Assembly: GCA_042091275.1 (NCBI GenBank)
Contig: JBELHR010000006.1
Location: 11,230-75,229 of the forward strand
Length of the DNA: 64,000 nt
Direction: 5' to 3'
Source: JBELHR01 sp042091275
GTDB lineage: Bacteria > Bacteroidota > Bacteroidia > Flavobacteriales > Flavobacteriaceae
Under the pieces are notes generated by a model. That model made no database searches. It saw only the letters and a program-made list of their open reading frames with translations, and was not told the origin of the DNA. Positions within the stretch are counted from its first letter, which is position 1; the number at the start of each line of letters is the position of its first letter. Below are positions 52,371 through 62,547 of the stretch, piece by piece. Made by a program: the position numbers and the translations under genes.

Positions 52371-54818
52371 TTAATATAGTTCCGGATAACTTTCCGGATC
52401 TGCTTCGTTCATCACTTTATAAATCGCTTCAAAGATATCATTTTTTGAAGGTTTTGAAAAATAATCTCCATCACTTCCATAAGCTGGCCTATGTGCTTTG
52501 GCAGTCAAAGTCTTTGGTGCCGAATCGAGGTGGCGATAGGCGTCTTGATCTTCTAGTACTTTTTGCATTAAATAGGCAGCTCCTCCACCTGGAACATCCT
52601 CATCGATTACCATGAATCGATTGGTTTTTGCAATACTCTTTACTGTGTCTTTATTTAGGTCAAAAGGGACCAAGCTCTGAGCGTCGATAATTTCTATATC
52701 TATACCTACTTGCATGAGAGAAATCGCTGCTTCTTCTACGATTCTAAGCGTAGATCCATAAGATAAAACGCTAATGTCTTTACCAGTTCTCACACATTCG
52801 ACTTCTCCAATTTTAGTTGTGAATTCTCCTAAATTTAGCGGCATTTTTTCTTTTAGACGATAGCCGTTTAAGTTTTCGATAACCAAGGCCGGTTCATCAC
52901 TCTGAAGTAGGGTGTTGTAAAATCCAGCAGCTTTTGTCATGTTTCGAGGAACGAGAATATACATTCCCCTCAAGGCGTTTACAACCGTCCCCATCGGAGA
53001 TCCAGAATGCCATATTCCTTCTAGTCTATGCCCTCTTGTTCTCACAATTAAAGGGGCTTTTTGTTTTCCGAATGTTCTGTAGCGCAAAGTAGCCAAGTCG
53101 TCAGATAAAATTTGCAAAGCGTATAAGAGGTAGTCCAGATATTGGATTTCTGCGATTGGACGAAGACCTCTCATGGCCATACCGATTCCTTGACCGATAA
53201 TACTTGCCTCTCTAATTCCGGTATCTGCAACACGAGTTTCCCCAAATTTTTCTTGCATTCCCTCCAGTCCTTGATTTACATCTCCAATAAATCCGGCATC
53301 CTCTCCGAAGATTAGAACTTCTGGTTTTTTATCAAACAGACTGTCAAAATTATCTCTTAGGATTACTCTGGCATCTACTAAGTTGTCTTCGTTACCGTAT
53401 TTTGGCTCTATTTTTTCAACATGTATAGCAGCTGATTCGGATTCGTTGTAAAGAAGAGAGCTGTATTTTATTTGCGTGTTTTTTGTTGTGGATTGAATCC
53501 ATTTACTCAAAACAGATTTACTCGAAAGATTTTCTGTTCTCAGAAGGTGAAGAATACTTCGTGCGGAATCTAATATATCACGTCTTGAAATATCTTTTAT
53601 CTCTAAGAGATCGTTTTTAGCTTTTTGGATAAAAGACTTATTTGAGCTTTCCGCACTCAGGCTATCAAAAATTTGAATGAGTTCTTCTCTTTCCGAAATA
53701 ATCGGAGCTAAAAATGCATTCCAAGAATTTCTCTTGGCTTGAGCTACTTCTTTCTTAAGGGATTTCTCCATATCAATCAAGGTTTGCTCATCTTCTACGA
53801 ATCTCAAAACACCTTCTTCAGTTTCCAATTCAAAATCTAGAATCCATTCTCTCATTTTAGCGTTACAGTCGTATTCGACTTCCCATGCTAATCTGTCTTT
53901 GGATTTATACCTCTCGTGAGATCCAGAAGTGGAGTGACCCTGAGGTTGCGTTAATTGCTGAACGTGCACCAAGACTGGCACATGTTGTTCACGTGCAATT
54001 TTAGAAGCTCTTTCGTAGGTTTCAACTAGAGCGACATAGTCCCAACCATTGACCCTTAGAATTTCATATCCATCATTATCATTATCTCTTTGAAACCCTT
54101 TTAGAATTTCAGAGATGTTTTCTTTTGTAGTTTGGTGTCGCGCATGAACGGAAATTCCATAATCATCGTCCCACACACTTATTACCATCGGTACTTGTAA
54201 AACCCCTGCAGCATTAAAAGTTTCAAAAAATAGACCTTCACTTGTCGAGGCGTTACCTATTGTACCCCAAGCTACTTCGGAACCCTCTTTACTAAACTTC
54301 TCCGAATTTGGAATCGATAGTTCCTTAAAGACTTTGGATGCTTGAGCCAAGCCTAATAATCTAGGCATTTGTCCTGCGGTAGGAGAAATATCTGAACTAG
54401 AATTGTATTGCTTTGACAGGTTTTTCCACTCTCCATTTTCATCCAAGGAATGCGTCATAAAGTGTCCTCCCATCTGCCTTCCTGCTGACATGGGATCTGC
54501 TTCGATATCCACGTGAGCGTAGAGCCCTGCAAAAAATTCATTTGCATTCAATAGGTCTAGAGACATCATAAAAGTTTGATCTCTATAATATCCGGATCTC
54601 CAGTCGCCTTTTTGAAAAGCTTTAGCCATTGCTAACTGAGGCAATTCTTTACCATCTCCGAAAATACCAAATTTGGCTTTACCTGTCAAAACCTCACGTC
54701 TTCCCATAAGACTGCATTCTCTTGAAAGTACAGCTGTTCTATAGTCTTGTAGAACTTCAGCCTTAAAAGTTTCGAATGAGAGTTTATGCGAATTCATTTG
54801 ATTTGTCATGGTTTTCAT
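52371..54818 (-). CDS. Alpha-ketoacid dehydrogenase E1, fused alpha and beta subunits
   Basis: 815-residue fusion of the two E1 subunits of a 2-oxoacid dehydrogenase, thiamine diphosphate dependent. The alpha half (about 1-400) has GRREVLTGKAKFGIFGDGKELPQLA and the TPP-binding GTIGNASTSEGLFFETFNAAGVLQVPMVISVWDDDYGISVHAR. The beta half (about 480-815) has VLIFGEDAGFIGDVNQGLEGMQEKFGETRVADTGIREASIIGQGIGMAMRGL and VPRNMTKAAGFYNTLLQ. Branched-chain 2-oxoacids are the probable substrates; other 2-oxoacids are possible. E2 and E3 genes are not adjacent. Confidence 0.92.
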   Translation of the reverse strand: MKTMTNQMNSHKLSFETFKAEVLQDYRTAVLSRECSLMGRREVLTGKAKFGIFGDGKELPQLAMAKAFQKGDWRSGYYRDQTFMMSLDLLNANEFFAGLYAHVDIEADPMSAGRQMGGHFMTHSLDENGEWKNLSKQYNSSSDISPTAGQMPRLLGLAQASKVFKELSIPNSEKFSKEGSEVAWGTIGNASTSEGLFFETFNAAGVLQVPMVISVWDDDYGISVHARHQTTKENISEILKGFQRDNDNDGYEILRVNGWDYVALVETYERASKIAREQHVPVLVHVQQLTQPQGHSTSGSHERYKSKDRLAWEVEYDCNAKMREWILDFELETEEGVLRFVEDEQTLIDMEKSLKKEVAQAKRNSWNAFLAPIISEREELIQIFDSLSAESSNKSFIQKAKNDLLEIKDISRRDILDSARSILHLLRTENLSSKSVLSKWIQSTTKNTQIKYSSLLYNESESAAIHVEKIEPKYGNEDNLVDARVILRDNFDSLFDKKPEVLIFGEDAGFIGDVNQGLEGMQEKFGETRVADTGIREASIIGQGIGMAMRGLRPIAEIQYLDYLLYALQILSDDLATLRYRTFGKQKAPLIVRTRGHRLEGIWHSGSPMGTVVNALRGMYILVPRNMTKAAGFYNTLLQSDEPALVIENLNGYRLKEKMPLNLGEFTTKIGEVECVRTGKDISVLSYGSTLRIVEEAAISLMQVGIDIEIIDAQSLVPFDLNKDTVKSIAKTNRFMVIDEDVPGGGAAYLMQKVLEDQDAYRHLDSAPKTLTAKAHRPAYGSDGDYFSKPSKNDIFEAIYKVMNEADPESYPELY

Positions 54819-54966
54819 AGAGAATCGTTTAGAGTGCGAATATACAAAAATTAGATGATATCTAAGTAAAGTCTATATTATGTTAAAATTACTGCGGAAA
54901 ATTTATTCTAAACCTTATTTTGTTGAATAATACTCAATATCTTAAATATTTTTAACACAAATAATT

Positions 54967-57756
54967 TTAAATAACACCCCTTCTAAAGAAGCTCAAAATT
55001 GAACCGGGATCGAGAGTCAGTACAAAACGAATCTTTGAGGGATAGCCTTCTTGGCCCACCTGCCAGCCAGAATTCGCATATAAGGGGAAATAAACTTCTA
55101 GAATATTGTGGATAAAGTTTAGGCGAATACCTCCATCATAACCAAAGAAAACGGGTTGTTTTTTGTTTTTGACAAAACCGATATCTCCATAGACTTCGAT
55201 CCACCTCCACAATCCCACACTAGTATTGAAAGTTGTCATCCATTGGTTGGCGTATGGTTGACCGACATTGGACTTAAATCCGCCCTCCGCAATAATTATT
55301 TGTTGAGAAAAGAACCCAGAGGTTTCCGAGGTTCCTAGAAAGTTATAATTAAACAAATAATTTGTTGGACGATCTAGTGCAAATGAGAAATAATCTGATT
55401 CTGTATTGTTTTTCAGAAAAACTCCGGTAAAAAATCTAAAGTCAAACTGTCTTCTTCTATCGGTTAATCTGCGGTACCTAAAATCCAAGCTCGTTCTAAT
55501 AAAGCGCCCTTCCAGCTGCAGATTGACATTGTATCTCAAATCGTCAATCAAAGCAGGTTTGGAATAGCTATAATTAAGATTTAAAACGTTGTATTTATTC
55601 ACTTCTCCGGGTTCAGTGGAGTTTGGATTTGGGTCTTTGTCAACTTTTACAAAGCTCGCTGAAATAGACTTTCCTCCGACATCTCTTAAGTTCTTTCTCT
55701 TAAAATTAACAGCGACATAGGGGGTTAACTTTCTGTAACCCAAATCTGGAGCATAATGAAAATAAGATCCCGTTATTCCTACCCGAAAACTCTGAATTGA
55801 AGTTTCTTTTGGCATAAATCTATAGCTGGTAGAAAAGGATCCTGTAAGTGTTTTTCCTTTTATTCCATAGGACGGCGTTATCTTAAAAAGAAAGTTTTGA
55901 GGTAATATGGTTCTGTTGCTGAATCCAGCACCAAGAATAAAGCCGTCGTAAAAGTTATAGCCAAATTCAGGACTGTAGAATATTTGGTTTTTGTTGGGGT
56001 TGTTTAGGTCTCTAAAAAGCTTGAAATCAACAGGTTTGTTGAGCAAAGATCGTTTCTTTTTCTTGGTATTATTATCGAAGTTGACCTCGGGAATCCATCT
56101 GTTTTGATTTAATCCGATTCTATCCGCATCGGGTCTCGGTTTCACGGATACTAGGCTGTCTGAAGTAACCCAAGTATTGTCTAAAATATTGTATTTGTTG
56201 AGGTTGTTGACCGTAAAGGGTAAGTCGAATTTACTTTTATTTTGAATTAGTATTGTACTGTCATTTTCGACTTTTGACAACTTAAAATCTATATGCTTAT
56301 CCGTTTGAATATAGTCTTGAAAAAACCAATTCAAATTACCGTTTGAATTCAATTGGTTTTCAAATGTAGAGGTGGATAAAAAAGTTTGAGCCCCATTGGA
56401 GTAATATTCTTTGAGCTGTTTTTTTACAGTATCCTCACCGAGATATTCATTCAAAAAATTCAAGCCCATTCCTCCCTTGTATTTGTTCGTTATTTTGCGA
56501 TTAAAATTCGATAAATCCTGGGCAGGAGTATTCAGAGCTTGGTCTAAATTTTGACGTGCGATATATTGATATATGGTTAGATATTTATCGTTAAATCCTA
56601 GATTGGCTAAATAGTAATTTCGAAAAATAGGGAGATTGCTCACTTTTCCCAAAGCCTTTGCGTCAGGATAATATTTATTTATATACTCCATCATAATCCA
56701 GGTCTGAGTGGCGTCATTTAGCCAATAATCGTTCCTTTTGTCGTTAAGGGCATACTCCTCCAAATAGCGTTTTGACAATACCTTTAGAAACTTAATATCC
56801 CAAAGAAAGCTGTCTTGAAAGGGAGCGAGAAAGTTGGGTAATTGATTAAATCCATAAACTGGATTTTCCAAATAATCCAGTTTGTTGATAAAGAGGGTCT
56901 CGCGATCTAATTCCCCGACAAACTCCTCTAGGAACAGAAGTTGACGATCTGCAATATTTTGCATTAAACCTGGGTTTAGGTCTAGAGCTTCCATATTTGT
57001 GACCAAATCTGTTTTTGCTGTATTGATGGTTTGATACTCTAAGTATTTGCTCAGAGCAATTTCTATATTTAAGCGATTTTTTCCTTTTAGAGTATAAATA
57101 TTTCTTCCTTTTCCATAATTGACTTGCTGATCCAAGTCTGAGAATAGGAGGTATTCTTGGGGGATGTCAAAGTTGATTTTGTAGTCGCTGAAGTCAATCA
57201 TCAAATCGTTGAGGTCTAGATTGGACATTAGCGTCCAATTTCCGTCTCGATAAATTGCTGGACTCAAATACCAGAATTTTAAATTATAACGATTTTTAGA
57301 CCAACCATATCCCGTAAATCTATCTCGGGGAAGCTTAACTTTGTAGGTAAGTGTAATGTTCAGCTCAGACTGCAGAGACATCTGCGGAGTCAACCGAACT
57401 TTTAGTAGATCTAAACTATCTTTTGGCACTTCCCATTCACAGTTTTCACCGTTTATTATAATGCTGTTAATATTGGTCTCTCCTCGAGATTTATCTGAGG
57501 AAAAGTGAAAATTATTAGAATAATTCTCCAAAAATCGTTTTGCTAGAGGGGTTTTATTGTCTTTATAGGCATTCGGCCAATTGTGAAACCATATTTCCCT
57601 TTGGTCAAAATCTGGGCTTAGAATGAGGTCTATTTTCTGAATAATTTCCAACTCGTGCAAGCTGTCGTTAAGCTTTACATCAAGGCTTATAAAGTTTCTT
57701 TCCTGCCCTTGAGCGAGAGAAATTGCAAGAAAAAAAAACAAGGTAAAAAGACGCAA
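54967..57756 (-). CDS. Gluzincin (M1-like) family protein with C-terminal outer-membrane barrel
   Basis: 929 residues: signal peptide (MRLFTLFFFLAISLAQGQ), an M1-aminopeptidase-like region (about 25-520) and a C-terminal part (about 590-929) rich in alternating beta strands that looks like a BamA-type barrel. By its spacing to WLND at 345-348, the slot expected to hold HExxH reads KVLSK (325-329), and the third ligand Glu is Asp348, so the zinc site is gone. Annotated family members in flavobacteria are called gluzincin metallopeptidases; this one looks catalytically dead in that site. Start is TTG at 57756, the only usable codon; no ATG lies upstream in frame. Linked to the LOG-family gene 30 bp upstream. 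Confidence 0.82.
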   Translation of the reverse strand: MRLFTLFFFLAISLAQGQERNFISLDVKLNDSLHELEIIQKIDLILSPDFDQREIWFHNWPNAYKDNKTPLAKRFLENYSNNFHFSSDKSRGETNINSIIINGENCEWEVPKDSLDLLKVRLTPQMSLQSELNITLTYKVKLPRDRFTGYGWSKNRYNLKFWYLSPAIYRDGNWTLMSNLDLNDLMIDFSDYKINFDIPQEYLLFSDLDQQVNYGKGRNIYTLKGKNRLNIEIALSKYLEYQTINTAKTDLVTNMEALDLNPGLMQNIADRQLLFLEEFVGELDRETLFINKLDYLENPVYGFNQLPNFLAPFQDSFLWDIKFLKVLSKRYLEEYALNDKRNDYWLNDATQTWIMMEYINKYYPDAKALGKVSNLPIFRNYYLANLGFNDKYLTIYQYIARQNLDQALNTPAQDLSNFNRKITNKYKGGMGLNFLNEYLGEDTVKKQLKEYYSNGAQTFLSTSTFENQLNSNGNLNWFFQDYIQTDKHIDFKLSKVENDSTILIQNKSKFDLPFTVNNLNKYNILDNTWVTSDSLVSVKPRPDADRIGLNQNRWIPEVNFDNNTKKKKRSLLNKPVDFKLFRDLNNPNKNQIFYSPEFGYNFYDGFILGAGFSNRTILPQNFLFKITPSYGIKGKTLTGSFSTSYRFMPKETSIQSFRVGITGSYFHYAPDLGYRKLTPYVAVNFKRKNLRDVGGKSISASFVKVDKDPNPNSTEPGEVNKYNVLNLNYSYSKPALIDDLRYNVNLQLEGRFIRTSLDFRYRRLTDRRRQFDFRFFTGVFLKNNTESDYFSFALDRPTNYLFNYNFLGTSETSGFFSQQIIIAEGGFKSNVGQPYANQWMTTFNTSVGLWRWIEVYGDIGFVKNKKQPVFFGYDGGIRLNFIHNILEVYFPLYANSGWQVGQEGYPSKIRFVLTLDPGSILSFFRRGVI

Positions 57757-57786
57757 TATTTCGTGTGTTTTGTCTAATCTAAAGTA

Positions 57787-58500
57787 TTAAAAGTTTGGCT
57801 TTAATTGATATTTAGCATAGAATTTATTTAAGTGTTCAATAGCTTCTTCTGGACTGTCCACAATTCGAATCAAATCGAGGTCTTTTTCCGATATGGTAGC
57901 ATATTCCTCCAGGAGAGTGTTTTTTATCCAGTCGAGGAGTCCAGACCAAAATTTTGACCCTACTAGTATGATAGGGAACTTTCCTATCTTTTCTGTTTGA
58001 ATAAGCGTTATTGCCTCAAATAATTCGTCCAATGTTCCAAATCCTCCTGGCATCACAATAAATCCTTGGGAGTACTTGATAAACATTACTTTTCTAACGA
58101 AAAAGTAATCGAACTCTAAATTTTTATCGCTATCGATATAGGGGTTGTCGTGTTGTTCAAAAGGCAATTCAATATTTAAACCAACGGAAATACCTTTACC
58201 GCGATGAGCCCCTTTGTTACCTGCTTCCATAATTCCTGGACCACCACCTGTAATAACTCCGTAACCGTTTTGGGTCAATTGGTAGCCCATCTCTTCAGCC
58301 ATTTTATAGTAGGGATCTTCTGGTTTGTTTCTAGCGGAACCAAATATACTAACGCAAGGTCCTATTTTACTGAGCTTTTCGTATCCTTCGACAAATTCAC
58401 TCATGATTTTGAAAATGGCCCAAGAGTCATTTGTCTTTATTTCATTCCAAGTTTTTTGACTTAGTTTTTCTCGTATTTTGCGATCTTCATTTGGATTCAT
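57787..58500 (-). CDS. LOG family (TIGR00730) Rossmann-fold protein
   Basis: 237 residues. CVSIFGSARNKPEDPYYKMAEEMGYQL, VITGGGPGIMEAGNKGAHRGKG and the active-site FIVMPGGFGTLDELFEAITLIQT (PGGxGTxxE) are diagnostic of nucleoside 5'-monophosphate phosphoribohydrolases (LOG/YgdH-like). Substrate is probably a purine nucleotide. Its ATG overlaps the uvrA stop by 4 bp. Confidence 0.93.
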   Translation of the reverse strand: MNPNEDRKIREKLSQKTWNEIKTNDSWAIFKIMSEFVEGYEKLSKIGPCVSIFGSARNKPEDPYYKMAEEMGYQLTQNGYGVITGGGPGIMEAGNKGAHRGKGISVGLNIELPFEQHDNPYIDSDKNLEFDYFFVRKVMFIKYSQGFIVMPGGFGTLDELFEAITLIQTEKIGKFPIILVGSKFWSGLLDWIKNTLLEEYATISEKDLDLIRIVDSPEEAIEHLNKFYAKYQLKPNF

Positions 58501-61313
58501 AATTCTGCTTTTAAATATTTTCCTGTATAACTATTTTTTTTCTCAACCAATTCTTCTGGGGTTCCCGTAAACAAAACTTCACCTCCTTTTTTTCCGCCTT
58601 CCAATCCGATATCAATAATATAATCAGAGCGTTTGATCACATCCATATTGTGTTCGATAACCAAAACGGTATTTCCCTTATCAGTCAAACGATCCAATAC
58701 TTCCATAAGTACTTTGATGTCCTGAAAATGTAAGCCAGTGGTAGGTTCGTCTAATATATAAAAGGTATTTCCTGTTGCCTGTTTGGAGAGTTCTGTAGCT
58801 AATTTTATTCTCTGTGCTTCTCCTCCGGATAGGGTAGTGGATTGCTGACCGAGACTTATATATCCCAATCCAACCTCTTGAATTGTTTTAAGTTTTCTAA
58901 AGATTTTTGGTATGTGCTTAAAGAACTCTACGGATTCGTTGATGGTCATATCCAAAACATCGGATATCGATTTTCCTTTGTATCTAACCTCTAAGGTCTC
59001 CCGATTGAATCGCTTACCGTGACAGGTCTCGCAGGGTACTTGTATATCCGGCATAAAGTTCATTTCTATAAGCTTTAATCCAGCACCTTGGCATGTTTCA
59101 CATCGCCCACCTTTTACATTAAAGCTAAACCTGCCTGGTTTGTAGCCTCTAATTTGTGATTCGGGAACTTTGGTGAAAAGGCTTCGTATTTCACTAAAGA
59201 CTCCGGTATAGGTTGCGGGGTTAGATCGAGGAGTTCTCCCTATTGGACTTTGATTAATAGCAATTACCTTATCCAAGTTTTCGAGACCTTCAATTTTATC
59301 GTAAGTCAGAGGTTTCTTGACTGCCCGATAAACAAAGTGATTGAGTATAGGGTATAAGGTTTCGTTTATTAAAGTAGATTTCCCGCTTCCCGAAACTCCA
59401 GTAACACATATCATTTTTCCGAGAGGGAATTCGACAGATATATTTTTTAAATTATTTCCCGCCGCACCTGATAATTTAAGTGTTTTACCATTTCCTTTGC
59501 GTCGCTCCTTAGGGGTTTCTAGCTTGAGACTGCCTCCTAGATATTTCGCAGTTGTAGAATTTTGTTCGATTAGCTCTTTATAGCTTCCTTTCGAGACAAT
59601 TTCGCCTCCATGTCTACCTGCTCCTGGTCCTATATCTAATATATAATCCGCAGATTCCATCATGTCTTTGTCGTGTTCAACAACTAGAACAGAATTCCCC
59701 AGATCTCTTAGTTTTTTTAAAGAATCTATTAATTTTTGATTGTCTCTTTGGTGAAGACCGATACTTGGTTCATCTAAGATATAGAGAACGCCTACTAGCT
59801 GAGATCCAATTTGGGTGGCAAGACGAATTCTTTGCGCTTCTCCGCCGGACAAAGAGCGACTACTTCTGTTGAGGTTGAGGTAATTCAAGCCCACATCGCT
59901 CAGGAATTTGATACGAGTTTTTATTTCCTTTAGAATTTCCTCGGCAATTTTATTCTGCTTGGCATCCAGTCTCTCATGGATATTCTCAAACCAGCTCGAA
60001 AGTTCATTTAAATCTAGTTCGCAGAGTTCGGCAATACTTTTGTTGTCAATTTTAAAATGAAGGGATTCTTTTTTTAAGCGCTGACCATTGCAGCTGCTAC
60101 AAACTTTATCCGTCATAAAATCCTTTGCCCATCGTTTTATTGCGTTCGATTTTGCGCTGTGATATTGGTTTTGGATAAAGGGAATTATACCTTCAAAATC
60201 AATACTGTAGTTTTGACTCAGGCCCAGTGTTTTGGATTCCATTTCAAACTGTTCTTTCCCTCCATTGAGAATTATATTCAAGGCTTCACTGGGAATCTTT
60301 TCAATAGGTGTGTTTAAATCGAAGTCAAATCGTTTTGCGATAGTCTCCAATTGCTTAAACATCCAAGAGTTTTTATAAGGACCCAGAGGAGCAATACCTC
60401 CGACTCGTATGCTTTGGGTAGCATCGGGAATTATTTTTTCTGGCACAACTAAGGCTTGAGTACCCAGTCCATTGCAGGTCGGGCAGGCTCCTTTTGGCGA
60501 ATTAAATGAAAAACTATTTGGTTCTGGTGTGGCATAGGCGATACCGGAACTAGGGCACATCAAATCTTTGGAGAAAAACCTGGGCTTTGTCTCTCCTGCC
60601 TCCAAAACCATCAAAACATTATTCCCGGAGTAAAAAGCTGTTTTAATACTCTCTGTTAGTCGTTTTATCTGGTCTTCTTTAACAGCTAAACGATCGATGA
60701 CAACTTCAATATCATGCGTTTTGTACCTGTCTACCTTCATTCCTGGCTCGATATCCATGATCACTCCATCTACCCTTACTTTTACAAAGCCTTGTTTTGC
60801 GGTTTGTTCAAATAATTCGCGATAATGTCCTTTTCGCGAACGAACCAGAGGAGCTAAAATATTTATGCGCTTTCCTGAAAAAGATTCTAAAATTAAATTC
60901 AATACTTGTTCTTCCGAGTATTGCACCATCTTTTCCCCAGTATTATAGGAATAGGCATTGGCGGTTCTAGCGTATAATAATCTCAAAAAATCGTAAATCT
61001 CTGTGGTAGTTCCAACAGTGGATCTGGGATTTTTACTTGTTGTCTTTTGTTCTATTGCTATTACTGGCGAAAGACCATTAATTTTATCTACATCAGGCCG
61101 TTCCAGACCTCCTAAAAACTGTCTTGCATAGGCAGAAAAGGTTTCGATATATCGTCTTTGACCCTCTGCATAAAGTGTATCAAATGCAAGAGAAGATTTT
61201 CCACTTCCGCTCAGGCCAGTTATTACAACGAGCTTTTCACGAGGTATTTTTACATCAATATTTTTTAAATTATGAGCTCTTGCTCCGTAAATTTCAATGT
61301 AGTTGTTTTCCAT
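58497..61313 (-). CDS. uvrA: UvrABC excision nuclease subunit A
   Basis: 938-residue DNA damage sensor of nucleotide excision repair, an ABC-type dimer. First ATPase: GLSGSGKSSLAFDTLYAEGQRRY, LSGGEAQRIRLATQIG, LYILDEPSIGLHQRDN. Second: GVSGSGKSTLINETLYP, LSGGEAQRIKLATEL, FYILDEPTTGLHFQDI. Zinc modules include CPTCNGLG and CETCQGAGLKL ... CETCHGKRFN. ATG at 61313 chosen because MENNYIEIYGARAHNLKN is the family N-terminus; the frame is open 11 codons further upstream. Divergent from the outer-membrane protein gene. Confidence 0.97.
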   Translation of the reverse strand: MENNYIEIYGARAHNLKNIDVKIPREKLVVITGLSGSGKSSLAFDTLYAEGQRRYIETFSAYARQFLGGLERPDVDKINGLSPVIAIEQKTTSKNPRSTVGTTTEIYDFLRLLYARTANAYSYNTGEKMVQYSEEQVLNLILESFSGKRINILAPLVRSRKGHYRELFEQTAKQGFVKVRVDGVIMDIEPGMKVDRYKTHDIEVVIDRLAVKEDQIKRLTESIKTAFYSGNNVLMVLEAGETKPRFFSKDLMCPSSGIAYATPEPNSFSFNSPKGACPTCNGLGTQALVVPEKIIPDATQSIRVGGIAPLGPYKNSWMFKQLETIAKRFDFDLNTPIEKIPSEALNIILNGGKEQFEMESKTLGLSQNYSIDFEGIIPFIQNQYHSAKSNAIKRWAKDFMTDKVCSSCNGQRLKKESLHFKIDNKSIAELCELDLNELSSWFENIHERLDAKQNKIAEEILKEIKTRIKFLSDVGLNYLNLNRSSRSLSGGEAQRIRLATQIGSQLVGVLYILDEPSIGLHQRDNQKLIDSLKKLRDLGNSVLVVEHDKDMMESADYILDIGPGAGRHGGEIVSKGSYKELIEQNSTTAKYLGGSLKLETPKERRKGNGKTLKLSGAAGNNLKNISVEFPLGKMICVTGVSGSGKSTLINETLYPILNHFVYRAVKKPLTYDKIEGLENLDKVIAINQSPIGRTPRSNPATYTGVFSEIRSLFTKVPESQIRGYKPGRFSFNVKGGRCETCQGAGLKLIEMNFMPDIQVPCETCHGKRFNRETLEVRYKGKSISDVLDMTINESVEFFKHIPKIFRKLKTIQEVGLGYISLGQQSTTLSGGEAQRIKLATELSKQATGNTFYILDEPTTGLHFQDIKVLMEVLDRLTDKGNTVLVIEHNMDVIKRSDYIIDIGLEGGKKGGEVLFTGTPEELVEKKNSYTGKYLKAEL

Positions 61314-61343
61314 ACATGCTAAAAAATCACTATTTTTATATAA

Positions 61344-61372
61344 CAAAGATAGGATTTAAAACAAATCAATTG
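61344..61372 (-). promoter_or_regulatory. Candidate uvrA promoter
   Basis: Minus-strand TATCTTTG at 61351-61344 is a perfect TAnnTTTG box, about 30 bases before the uvrA start codon. A TTG lies 15 bases further upstream, a shorter spacing than the usual 17-20, so the -33 match is doubtful. Confidence 0.35.
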
Positions 61373-61405
61373 CCCCGTTTATTAACGTTATTAGTTGTTT
61401 ATGTC

Positions 61406-62542
61406 ATGAGAAAAATTTTACTTTTTAGTTTTGCAATGTGTTTCTTTTTTATCAGTTCTGGAAGCGCACAGGATTTAAAACCTGAAAACGAGGTTCTAAT
61501 TGATACAGTCTATCCTTATATCCTGCCTTTATGGGGGCAGAAAGTAGCAGAGAGAGGTTATAAAACGCTTTTGCCATTTGGACTTAACTTAAATTATGTC
61601 TACAACAATATGGCATTAGAAATTTCAGATTTTGACCTATCCATAGGTGGAGATCCAAATTCTACCTTAAATTCCTTGTTGAGTGAGTATGTGAATTTGG
61701 AAACTTTAAACTTCCAAACTACAGAGGCTACATCTAATGGGTTGAATATTCGCGCTGACTTTTGGTTGTTACCGCTATTGAATATATACGGAATTTATGC
61801 TTCAAGTGAAGGTACTACAGCGGTTGCTCTTCAGCCCGAGTGGTATGATGAAGAAGGAAATCTTCTTTTATCTCTTCCTAAATTTGGTAGTTCTGTAGAT
61901 TTTACCGCGACCTCACTTGGTATCGGTTCTACTTTGGTCTACGGAGTTGATAATTATTTTATGAGTGTAGATATGAATTATACTTCAACTTCTTCCGCGC
62001 TTTTGGAAGATCCTGCGCAATTTGTTGTTGCATCTGCAAGGGTTGGAACAGTCTTGCCTTCCAAAAGAAAAGATCGTTTTCTTGCCGTTTATGTAGGAGG
62101 AATGTGGCGAAATTTTGTAGAACAGAGAGGTAACAGAGGTCAAATTTCTTTAAATGAGGTTTTTCCTGGTCTTGGAGACAGAGTGTTCCCTGCTATCGAT
62201 GATAGAATCGCCTCTAATACAGGACAAATTAACGCAAATAACATTACAATAGACGGTTTGCCAAATACACCAGCTGGAAATGCACAAAAAATCATTTTAC
62301 AGGGGGAAAACGAGGTGCTAGAACTTAAAAACGAAGGGCTTTATAAATTAGATAGCGCTATGACAACGTTGGTAGCAGCAGATGTAAATTATAAAATCAA
62401 AAAAGAAATCATTAATTCCTGGTCTGTACAATTTGGGTTTAATTATCAGATCAACGACCATTGGATGTTCAGAGGTGAATTTGGAAAGGCAAATGGTAAT
62501 ACCTTTGCCATGACAGGTCTTCAATACCGTTTCGGTCTTTAG
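61406..62542 (+). CDS. Outer-membrane beta-barrel protein, function unknown
   Basis: 378 residues starting at ATG 61406 with a signal peptide (MRKILLFSFAMCFFFISSGSAQ). The mature part alternates hydrophobic and polar residues in strand-sized blocks (LNYVYNNMALEISDFDLSIGG, YFMSVDMNYTSTSSALL, RFLAVYVGGMWRNFVEQRG) and ends TGLQYRFGL, whose terminal aromatic/hydrophobic residues are typical of outer-membrane barrels. Not a recognised porin or transporter. A frame stays open far upstream, across uvrA, but the signal peptide fixes the start. The glycosyltransferase gene begins 5 bp after the stop. Confidence 0.75.
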   Translation: MRKILLFSFAMCFFFISSGSAQDLKPENEVLIDTVYPYILPLWGQKVAERGYKTLLPFGLNLNYVYNNMALEISDFDLSIGGDPNSTLNSLLSEYVNLETLNFQTTEATSNGLNIRADFWLLPLLNIYGIYASSEGTTAVALQPEWYDEEGNLLLSLPKFGSSVDFTATSLGIGSTLVYGVDNYFMSVDMNYTSTSSALLEDPAQFVVASARVGTVLPSKRKDRFLAVYVGGMWRNFVEQRGNRGQISLNEVFPGLGDRVFPAIDDRIASNTGQINANNITIDGLPNTPAGNAQKIILQGENEVLELKNEGLYKLDSAMTTLVAADVNYKIKKEIINSWSVQFGFNYQINDHWMFRGEFGKANGNTFAMTGLQYRFGL

Positions 62543-62547
62543 TCTCT

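Noticed and set aside
53985..54005. parS-like sequence (TTCACGTG core) in the fused E1 gene
   Set aside because: Only the central 8 bases match the consensus; the flanks differ at four of six positions, and the site lies in coding sequence explained by its codons.
57640..57670. HEL at residues 34-36 of the gluzincin-like protein as a zinc motif
   Set aside because: It reads HELEI, lacking the second His of HExxH, and lies at the wrong place, near the N-terminus of the domain.
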